Positions 31,735-40,570 of a stretch of 64,000 nt of DNA are shown here, one piece after another (position 1 is the first letter of the stretch; every line of letters begins with the position of its first letter). The notes under the pieces are model-generated. The model made no database searches. It worked only from the letters and a program-made list of their open reading frames with translations, and had not been told where the DNA came from. The stretch is from Prorocentrum cordatum (lineage: Eukaryota; Sar; Dinophyceae; Prorocentrales; Prorocentraceae). Made by a program: the position numbers and the translations under genes. Location: NCBI GenBank assembly GCA_963575745.1, contig CAUYUJ010019893.1, positions 482,089-546,088 on the forward strand, read 5' to 3'.

Positions 31735-34700
31735 ATGTCTGACACTGTCAAATCCGAACAACCGAAGTTGCTCGGGACCCGCGCTTTCCTGAGCATGGAG
31801 CCTGGCATTGCGGCCCCAGTGGGCAACGGCGCCGAGGCGGCTGCGGGGCCGAGCCCAGGCGCAGGCCCAAGCTCAGGCTCCCCCGCGCCGCGCGGGCGCA
31901 GGGGCGGCAAGGGCGGCAAGGGCGGCGAGGGCGGCGGGGCACGGGGCGGCGCGGCGCCGAGGCCCCCGCCGCAGAAGGCGGGCGGCGCCGCGCCTGCGCC
32001 TCCACCGCAGAGGAAGGGTTGCGCCCCGCCGCCCGCCTCCCCGGCGCCAGGTGGGACACCGAAGACGCCCGCTGCCAAGAAGAGCCACCCCCCGCCTTCG
32101 CCGCCGCCACCGCCTCCTGCAAAGAAGGCGGCTGGCGCGCCGCCGCCAGCGACGCCGCTCGCCGAGGCAATGAGGGCAGCAACATCGGACATCGCCAATG
32201 CCTCCATGGACGCGGTCGAGCGGCACAAGAAGTGGGCCGCCTTCATGAGGGGCCGTGCTCAGGCCAAGGCGGGGTCCACAGCTCGGTCGGAGAAAGTTCC
32301 AGACTCCCTGCGGGCGAGGGTGGATGCGAATCCGCAGCAGCGGTTCGACCTCTGGTGCGGCGGCCAGATGTCGTGGGCAAAGGTCGAGCTTGAGGAGATT
32401 CGCAAGGCCGCGAAGTCCATGGAGACCGAGTCCAAGGGCGACTGGTACTGGGGCCACGAGGTCGACGCGACGATGCCCGAGCCAGTCGCCCACGCGCTGA
32501 AGAAGACCCTGCGAGGCACCGACCAGCACCGCGCGTATCCTGGCGCCGAGAACGCCTCAGCTGAGGACCTCCCCTGCCTTGAGCAGTTCGTCATCATGAA
32601 GGACTCGTGGGCCGAGAAGGCCTCGCAGGTGGATATTTCGAGCAAGAAGCTCACGGCGGACGCGGCCAATGTCCCAGCCGATGTCCTGGCGAGCTTGGGC
32701 AACCCATCCTCGGTGCAGGGCGCGGCCGCCGCAGATGCGCCCTCGGAGAAGACGCCCGAGGAGATCGCGAAGGAGGCAGAGGAGAAGGAGCGGAAAAAAG
32801 CAGGGGCGCAAGCAGAAGCAGGCCGAGCCCGCGAACGCGGTCCAGATCTGGCTGAACAATCTCCCCAAGGACATCAGGGAGGCCAAGAAGATCAAGGGCG
32901 AGGTCGCGGGGAGCAATGCGCCCGATAACCAGAAGCAGGAGTACCAGGCCAAATTCGACCAGCACATCGTGCAGCTGGAGACGCTCCGGGCGAGGCTCGA
33001 GGACGCACAGGCCAACAGCGCGGAGAAGGACGTGGATCTGAAGACGCCGAGGGCCGCCATCATCAAGCTCAGGAAGGACACCTCCGAGTGGAATCAGGTG
33101 AACGAGCTGTGCAGCAGCGCGCGAGGCGCTCGAGCCAAGGCTGGGCTCGCTATAGGGGCGGGCATTTTATCTCCAGCTCATCCCCTTTCTTTTCCTGCTC
33201 ATCCACCCCGCCCTGACACCTCCTCATCCGCGTCCTCGTTCACCCTCGTCCTCATCCTTCTCTATGTTCTTCCTCTTCTCCGACCCTGTCGTCGTCGGGG
33301 TCGCCATCCTCCTCCTCCGCCGCTCCCACTCTTTCGCGTCGGCCAGACGCTGAAGCCCTGGGGCTGGGCCCGACTGCACAAAGCGAATCGACTTCAGACG
33401 TAGTGAAAATCCGCGGGCACATGCAGTCTGGCCCAGTCGGAGGTCGACATATCGAGGATCGAATGCCAAGAGAGCGAGGGGGAAGAGGGGGAAGAGGGGG
33501 ATGAGGATGAGGAAGAGGAAGGCGCCCCCGTTCCAGGTCGGCCCCGCCGCGCCACGTCGGCACCTCTGGCTGGGCCGATAGCCCTTGCATTCCCGAAAGT
33601 GCCCATGGCCCCCTGGTGTACTTCCTTATTCCAAGGACATGCGTTTTCCTCCAGGCTCTGCGGTGCACCAGAGGATCAGAGATCAGAACTCGGCATCGAT
33701 GCAGATTCAGTCAGTAAGTCAGTCTCCCCCTCCTCTCCTCCTCCTCCTCCTCCTCCTCCTCCTCCTCTTCCTCCTCCTTCTCCTCCTCCTCCTCCTCCGT
33801 CTCCCCCTCCTGCTCCTCATCCCGCTCCTCCCCCGCTTCCAGGGCCAGAAGAAGGTGCCCTACATCGGCTGCTGATCAAGCAAGTGGCCACCGGGGACAC
33901 GCGCCATCCTGCCCCTCCTTCTCGACATGCTCCTCCTCCTACTCGACATTCTGCCGATGTCATACCCCTCCTCCTACTCGACATCCTCCTCCTCGACATC
34001 CTCCTACTCCTTGTTTCCCGATGAGCCTCACTGAGCCCTCTTTCCTCCATCAGTCATCCTCTTCTCTGGGCCCTCGGTCCTCGATTCTCACTCTCCGATG
34101 CTCCTTTGCTTTCTTCCATCCCCTCATCTGTCTCATCTATCCCCCCTCGCCCACTTCATTCCTGCCCCTCCTTCCTCCCCCTCCCCCTCCTCCAACCCTC
34201 CGCCTCCTCGCCCTCCTCGCCTGCCGCCTCCACGTCTTCCCCGACCCCCTCCTCCGCGCCAGGACAAGTACTGCGTGGGCGCGATCAGGGAGGCTGCCGC
34301 TGCCTGCAAGGAGGGCCAGATGTCGGCCGCCACCACGCACTTAGGGTCGGCATCGGCCCACAATTCAGAATGGAATCTCATCGCCCCTTGCAAGAGGTAC
34401 TGCAATAATATTCCAGATCTGGAGCCATATTTGTTTAAGATGCCGTTTCTAAAGAAGGATGATACTGGATCCGACATCAGAACGGTCGCTGTGATGTTGC
34501 CCCACGATATGTTTGCCAGATTGTATTTAGAGAATCCAGGCGAGTTCTCGAAGGCGTTCGGCACCGACCAGAGGCGGATGGAGAATTGGTCTACTGTTGC
34601 TTACCGTGAACCTTGGTTCGCTCGTCACCCGAATGTCCAAGAGTTTCTTCACCGACCGCAGTGGTGCTGCCCTCTCACGCTTCACGGCGATGACGCATGT

Positions 34701-36018
34701 TGCAAAAGGGGCCTATCACCACTTTCGGCGTTGGTGCAATCGCTGTCGTCACCGGTCGCTTGGGCAGAGTTCGATGCGTTGTATCTCTTATCGTGCATTG
34801 TGCTGAAGCGCCTTCAAGGTGATTCCTCAGATTCCTTTACGATGTCATCAAATGGTCTATGAACTGCCTCGCCGACGGTCGCTGGCCTGAGCGAGATCAT
34901 CTAGACATGCCGTTTGCAGGTGATCGGACTTATCGGGCGAGATATGCAGGGCAATGGCTCGCCCCCGTCGGCGATGACAATGGCCTCAAAGGTTTTCTCG
35001 CGAATTTCCTGGCAGATCAGAAGTATGCAAAGGAAGCTTTCGAGATGCCGTTTCACTATGGAAAAATACTCTTTGTTATTTCTGCACGGCGCCCAAACAG
35101 AGGGGCGCTCAATACTTCGGAGATTTCAGGCAGGGCGCTTGGGAGATGCGAGGCCGTAGATCCACTTCGGAATACTTGGCCACGCTCGGGGGCTCGTCGG
35201 CCCCGCCGCTGACAAAGATCAAGGGTTTCAATTTAGAAATGTTGTCTGTCGATTTTCTTTATTGGGACCACCTTGGATTTGCGTCTTGGCTTGCTGGGAA
35301 CGGGCTCTACCGCGCTGCCGAAGTGCGGTCGGGTGGTCAGGCGGGGTCGTTTGAGGTTCGGATCAATGCGGCTCTGCGTTTGATTTTCCCTGATTTTGCG
35401 CAGTGGGCTGCCGCCTACAACGTTGCGCATTCGGAGCGGGACTTCACGTTGAATCGATTGTCGGTAAGCTCTCGCAACTCCAAGTGGCCAGATTTTAAGG
35501 GGAAAGCTCACAACACCGCCGTGGTTTGCAAGTTTTTAACGATGTTTTTGCAATCTCAGCCAGGTTTCGTTTCTGAGGAGGATTTGCTTCTCAAGCATGC
35601 ATTTGTGGGCTGGGCGAGGGTCCAAGATGCTCTGCACGATGCCCTAGATACTTTAAGCATCGAGCAGGCCCGGGCACTCCTGCACCATGGAACTCAATGC
35701 CTGAAGACATGGTGTGTTTTAGCTCAGGTGAATGCCCGCAAACATCTGCGGCGTTTCCAAACTATGCCCAAACACCATAATTGGGAAGAGGGCATCAGAC
35801 AAGCTGCCAGAACTAGGGCGAATCCTCGCACGACGCGGGTGTATAAGCATGAAAGTTTCGTGGGAATTATTTATAGGATCGCTGGGAAAACGCATCCAGC
35901 GACCAGCAGCCGAACCGCGTTGAAGCGATGGCTCCTTGGGCTGACCAGTTCGAAGGGCAAGGGATTTGCGTGCAGATCGAAGCGTGGGCTTCGAGCACGG
36001 CGGCGAATTCGCAAGTAA
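31735..36018 (+). CDS. Unknown multicopy family gene (copy 2), with intron(s)
   Basis: ATG 31735 (MSDTVKSEQPKLLG) is chosen because it follows the spliced-leader relic and begins normal-composition sequence. The N-terminus is a Pro/Ala/Gly/Lys-rich linker, then a globular part (PQQRFDLWCGGQMSWAKVEL, DWYWGHEVDATMPEPVAHAL) and, after a frame change at an A run near 32795, a coiled-coil-like segment to about 33138. Pyrimidine-rich DNA to 34262 looks like intron. An exon from 34263 (DKYCVGAIREAAAACKEGQ) leads to YLFKMPFLKKDD, LPHDMFARLYL, RDHLDMPFAGDR (about 34889), CYFC, LEMLSVDFLYWDHLGF (about 35234-35281), DFKGKAHNTAVV and a basic tail ending KRGLRARRRIRK, stop 36016-36018. The part from 34.26 kb matches the 3.4-5.2 kb gene motif for motif. 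Frame changes near 34860 and 35080 indicate damage. Function unknown; a transposase relationship is possible. Confidence 0.55.
33722..33840 (+). repeat. CTC tract in intron of copy-2 gene
   Basis: Imperfect CTC/CCT run ending at a potential acceptor (GCTTCCAG near 33842). More pyrimidine-rich DNA with CTACTCGACAT words follows to 34262. Confidence 0.8.
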
Positions 36019-36770
36019 CGCGGTGTTGTCAGGATAAGGGGGCTTGGCCAAACAAATTTCTAGCTCATCAACCCTCCCATGTTATCCCCTGTCCTCCAGC
36101 CCTTCCCTTCTCCAAATGCTTCCCCCGCCCTCCGCGAGGGGCCCCGAAAAGAACCCGCGAGGAACCCGCGAAGGCCACAGAGACCCGCAAGGAACCAACA
36201 CCTCGAGGAGTAAACGAAGCAAGGGCCAGAAGGCGAGGGGAGCCCCCGGACCCCGCCTAGGGTCTAAACGACCGAAGTTTTCGAGGCCCTCCTGGGCCCC
36301 TCCCGGTGACCAAACAAACCAAGAGCCCCTGGGCTTCCCCTGGGATCCAAACGTTTCGCGCGAGACGCCCTGGTAAATATTGGGCAATTAGTAACGATAG
36401 TGGCCAGAGCATTGAGGCAGCGGCGCAGCCACGCCGCACGCGATCATGGAAAGACGCGAAAACGCGCTGATGGGGAGGGGGGGGGGGAGAAGGGAGGGGA
36501 GGAGGGGCGAGGGAGGAGGGAGGGAGAGAGGACGGAGGGAGGGAGGAAGGTGGGAGAGGGGAGGAAGGAGGAAGAGGAGGAGGTTTGGATATTCAAAGCG
36601 CTACGCGCTTGGCAACCTGGATATTCAGGGCGCCACGCGCGCGGCACTCTGGACTGGCTCCTGCCCGCCGCTGTTCCCCTCGCCCGCGCCCCCGAGCGGC
36701 CGCGCCCCCGAGCGGGCCCCAGGGGGGAACCTGAGTCCGCGCGCAGGGCGCGAATGGTCAGTATGCCAGA
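36019..36770. other. No gene seen; purine-rich spacer
   Basis: 36120-36330 repeats AACCCGCGAGG-like words. 36470-36585 is GGGAGG-rich. Two copies of GGATATTCA...GCGC.ACGCGC lie at about 36588-36645. Confidence 0.5.
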
Positions 36771-36785
36771 CGCAAAAAGCAGACA

Positions 36786-37045
36786 TGCGCGCGCGCACGC
36801 ACGCACGCACGCACGCACGCACACACACACCCACGCACGCATGCACGCACGCACACACACACACACACACGCACGCACGCACACACACACACATTCACAC
36901 ACACGCACACATTCACACACACACGCACACACACGCACACACACACGCACATATATATATATACATATATATATATATGTATATATATACATGCACATAT
37001 ATATATAGAGAGAGATGCGTGTATATATATATATACACACACGTG
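36786..37045. repeat. CACG/CACA and TA microsatellites
   Basis: ACGC/ACAC alternating repeats (about 36786-36948) pass into ATATAT runs (36949-37036) ending ACACACACGTG. The last ~25 bp are reproduced at the duplication junction at 38455-38480. Confidence 0.9.
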
Positions 37046-37404
37046 AAAACAAAACCGTTTTTGATACCGACTTCTGCGACATTTTTGGCGGCCATAGCGC
37101 GCGCCTGACTGCGCCATAGATTGCGCCATGAGCTGCGCCCGAAAATGCGGCATACATTGAGCCAATCGTTGCACGGGCGCAAACTTAGGGCGGCGTGCCC
37201 CGCTCGGGCGCGCGCGCCGCGCCATGCACCCAGCGGCGCCGCTATGGCCGCGGCGCGGGCGCGAATGACACCGCAAGTTGCCGCATTGATCGCGTCGATG
37301 TTGGTTCGGCCGCAAACTAGAGCGGCGCGCCCCGCTCGGGCGCGCCGCGCACCCAGCAGCGTCGACCTCGTCGCGGCGCGCGCGCGACATCACTTGCATG
37401 ATCA

Positions 37405-37563
37405 ATCATAACCAATGTACAATCTATAAGACACCGAACTTACCATGTCAAGCTTTTTGTGCACATGCAAAGATACTTTGCTTGCGCTAAAAAACGGCGC
37501 CTGCACGACCTTGCATGTTAGCTAAAATGCGAACGTGCTAAGGCATCTTGCATGTGCCCCCCA
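37405..37563. repeat. Right terminal inverted repeat of the 19-kb interval
   Basis: The reverse complement matches 18390-18560 (CTGGGGGGC at the end, then TTAGCACGTTCGC, TTTTAGCTAACATGCAAGG). A second, near-identical copy lies at 38915-39073 because of the tandem duplication. Confidence 0.7.
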
Positions 37564-37564
37564 G

Positions 37565-38448
37565 GGGGCTACAAGGAGTTTGCGGGCATGTGGGGTTCCT
37601 GCCTACGCCCTGGACACGCTGTCGCTCTGGCAGCAGGGTCCAACACGGCGGTCGACCAACCAGCTCTGGCAATGATCGAGGCACAACGTCAGCGGCGCCT
37701 CGACCAAGACACGGGCTTCCCCGACAAGTTCGTGCGCCTGGCAAGGAAGGACCGTGTCAACGAGGCACTTGTTGACCTTACTCCCGAAGGTCACTACAGA
37801 AACGCCCACGGCGAGTTCCCCTTCCGGGACGGGGACAAGAACCAGGGCTTCAAGCCCTACAAGGCGAGCTTACTACGTCAGGCCGGGATAATCATGTCCA
37901 CGCACGAGGCGTCAGAGGCACTTGGTCAAAAGGACAGCCCCCAAATCGTCCTCCTAGTCATCGACGAGGCCGGACAAGCCACTGAGCTCCACGCGCTCAT
38001 GTCCATGGCAAATCTGATCAACAGCGGAGGGACCGTGGTCCTCGTCGGAGACCCCGACAAGCTGCCCCCCACAGTGCTCTCCAAACTGGCGAACGAACTA
38101 GGGCTCTGCGTCAGCATCTTCGACAGGATGTTCCACGCACTCCGCGGCCAGGAGTCTTCAGTAGTTCACCTTTCAATTTGCTATCGGATGCATCCGCAGC
38201 TATTCGTTTTCCCGAACGCAGCCTACTACGGGAAAGGCATGAAGTCTGGCATCCTGGATCCGCTCAGAGAGCGGCCAATAGTTGAGGGCATTCCCTGGAG
38301 AAACATTCGCGCGTGGGAACCTGAACGACTGGCGAAGCTGGCTACGCTCACCGGTTGCGACGAAAGCGACTTCCGCGCCACCCTTGAGCCCCTGGACCCG
38401 CCGCTGGGCCCAGACAAGCACCGTTTCCTAATGGTGCACACACCCTCC
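37565..38448 (+). pseudogene. Helicase exon, truncated duplicate
   Basis: After the CCCCCCAG acceptor the frame encodes GYKEFAGMWGSC, the motif GSNTAVDQ, Walker B VLLVIDEAGQATE, motif III VVLVGDPDKLPP and ICYRMHPQLF. It then runs into the palindromic junction (VHTPS followed by VCVYIYTHT and a stop). Motifs V and VI are missing, so it cannot make a complete helicase. It has GDPDK where copy 2 has GDPNK. Confidence 0.85.
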
Positions 38449-38449
38449 T

Positions 38450-38480
38450 ACGTGTGTGTATATATATATACACACACGTG
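38450..38480. repeat. 30-bp perfect palindrome at duplication junction
   Basis: ACGTGTGTGTATATA followed by its reverse complement. It joins helicase coding sequence (left) to the TA/CA microsatellite that begins copy 2 (right). Confidence 0.9.
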
Positions 38481-39074
38481 AAAACAAAACCGTTTTTGAT
38501 ACCGACTTCTGCGACATTTTTGGCGGCCATAGCGCGCGCCTGACAACGTCCACCACCGAATCGCGAATTACCCCGCTACCCCGCGCCATGGGGCCGCGCG
38601 CGCGATTCCCCCCGCCCCCTGCGCCATAGATTGCGCCATGAGCTGCGCCCGAAAATGCGGCATACATTGAGCCAATCGTTGCACGGGCGCAAACTTAGGG
38701 CGGCGTGCCCCGCTCGGGCGCGCGCGCCGCGCCATGCACCCAGCGGCGCCGCTATGGCCGCGGCGCGGGCGCGAATGACACCGCAAGTTGCCGCATTGAT
38801 CGCGTCGATGTTGGTTCGGCCGCAAACTAGAGCGGCGCGCCCCGCTCGGGCGCGCCGCGTACCCAGCAGCGTCGACCTCGTCGCGGCGCGCGCGCGACAT
38901 CACTTGCATGATCAATCATAACCAATGTACAATCTATAAGACACCGAACTTACCATGTCAAGCTTTTTGTGCACATGCAAAGATACTTTGCTTGCGCTAA
39001 AAAGCGGCGCCTGCACGACCTTGCATGTTAGCTAAAATGCGAACGTGCTAAGGCATCTTGCATGTGCCCCCCAG

Positions 39075-40570
39075 GGGGCTACAAGGAGTTTGCGGGCATG
39101 TGGGGTTCCTGCCTACGCCCTGGACACGCTGTCGCTCTGGCAGCAGGGTCCAACACGGCGGTCGACCAACCAGCTCTGGCAATGATCGAGGCACAACGTC
39201 AGCGGCGCCTCGACCAAGACACGGGCTTCCCCGACAAGTTCGTGCGCCTGGCAAGGAAGGACCGTGTCAACGAGGCACTTGTTGACCTTACTCCCGAAGG
39301 TCACTACAGAAACGCCCACGGCGAGTTCCCCTTCCGGGACGGGGACAAGAACCAGGGCTTCAAGCCCTACAAGGCGAGCTTACTACGTCAGGCCGGGATA
39401 ATCATGTCCACGCACGAGGCGTCAGAGGCACTTGGTCAAAAGGACAGCCCCCAAATCGTCCTCCTAGTCATCGACGAGGCCGGACAAGCCACTGAGCTCC
39501 ACGCGCTCATGTCCATGGCAAATCTGATCAACAGCGGAGGGACCGTGGTCCTCGTCGGAGACCCCAACAAGCTGCCCCCCACAGTGCTCTCCAAACTGGC
39601 GAACGAACTAGGGCTCTGCGTCAGCATCTTCGACAGGATGTTCCACGCACTCCGCGGCCAGGAGTCTTCAGTAGTTCACCTTTCAATTTGCTATCGGATG
39701 CATCCGCAGCTATTCGTTTTCCCGAACGCAGCCTACTACGGGAAAGGCATGAAGTCTGGCATCCTGGATCCGCTCAGAGAGCGGCCAATAGTTGAGGGCA
39801 TTCCCTGGAGAAACATTCGCGCGTGGGAACCTGAACGACTGGCGAAGCTGGCTACGCTCACCGGTTGCGACGAAAGCGACTTCCGCGCCACCCTTGAGCC
39901 CCTGGACCCGCCGCTGGGCCCAGACAAGCACCGTTTCCTAATGGTGCACACACCCTCCTGGGAGGTCACTTCCGAGCTACAAACAGGCTTTGCCAATCTT
40001 CCGGAGGCGGCCCAAGCCGTGGATATTGCGCGCGCCCTGCTACCGGAGCTCCACAAGGGCACCACTGTCAGAATCGTGGTCGGCCACCAACTCCAGACGG
40101 CCATTCTCATGGACGGATGGCCGCAGGGTCCTCGTCACCTCACCGGCGTTCTGCGTAACACCAGAGGTGGCGCCAAAGGGCAGCCCGGCAAGGGGAAAGA
40201 CGGTCCTGGACGCGGCGGCCGGGATATTCTTGGCCCTGGACAACCCCCCCAAGGCCACAGGGTGGACATTCACCGCTGGCAACAGGTGTTCCGGGAAGAC
40301 GACAACGCTAACACTGCCATCAGCTCTAACTTCCCTGGACTACGTCAGGTGGCGGGCGAGCACATGAGCACTGGGGCTCTCAAACTCACGACAATCGACT
40401 CCAGCCAGGGAGGCGAGGTGGACATCGTAATAGTGTTAACTACCCGGAGCAACGGCAGCTACAACTGGGGTTTCGTCGACGACGCCAAGCTCCTGAACGT
40501 GGCAATCACCAGGGCCAAGCGGAATATCCTGATCTTCGGAGACGGTCGCATGTTCGCCAGCGCCACATGA
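39075..40570 (+). CDS. UPF1-like superfamily 1 helicase, main exon
   Basis: The exon follows CCCCCCAG at 39067-39074 and carries the rest of the helicase motifs in order: GSNTAVDQ (Ib type), LLVIDEAGQATE (Walker B, Asp-Glu at 39473-39478), LVGDPNKLPP (III, about 39554-39583), SICYRMHPQLF (IV, Tyr-Arg at 39692), TIDSSQGGEVDIVIV (V, about 40391-40435) and LLNVAITRAKRNIL (VI, about 40488-40529). Together with the Walker A exon ending at 18406 this is a complete SF1B set of UPF1/DNA2-like type. An N-terminal accessory domain typical of cellular UPF1 was not recognised. The TGA at 40568-40570 is in the same frame as the next ORF, and the protein probably continued through it. Role in a retroelement is unknown; unwinding of template or target nucleic acid is a guess. 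Confidence 0.85.

Larger units (their letters stand above)
18407..37564 (+). mobile_element. Giant intron-like, inverted-repeat-bounded insertion
   Basis: The 19,158-bp interval begins GTTAAC, ends CCCCCCAG, and splits the helicase coding sequence in phase 1 with the frame preserved. Both ends carry imperfect inverted repeats, and GGGGGCT occurs next to both junctions (18393-18399 and 37564-37570). This pattern is what is described for introner elements, which are transposons that supply splice sites. The core may have been a few-hundred-bp AT-rich introner (the two ends are AT-rich compared with the exons) later enlarged by nested insertions of satellites and genes. Alternatives are an ordinary intron that happens to hold inverted repeats, or a scaffolding error. 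Confidence 0.55.
37031..38448 (+). repeat. Tandem duplication, copy 1
   Basis: This segment recurs at 38466-39958, offset 1,510 bp (1,435 bp before an indel). I find three substitutions (near 37350, 37495 and 38053) plus a 75-bp segment at 38545-38619 absent from copy 1. The unit spans microsatellite, the 3' end of the giant intron with its inverted repeat, and the first ~880 bp of the helicase exon. Confidence 0.9.

Noticed and set aside
31740-32500. Collagen-like or Pro-rich ORFs in alternative frames of the copy-2 gene N-terminus
   Set aside because: The frame from ATG 31735 continues into normal-composition sequence and follows the spliced-leader relic. The others end within the low-complexity region.
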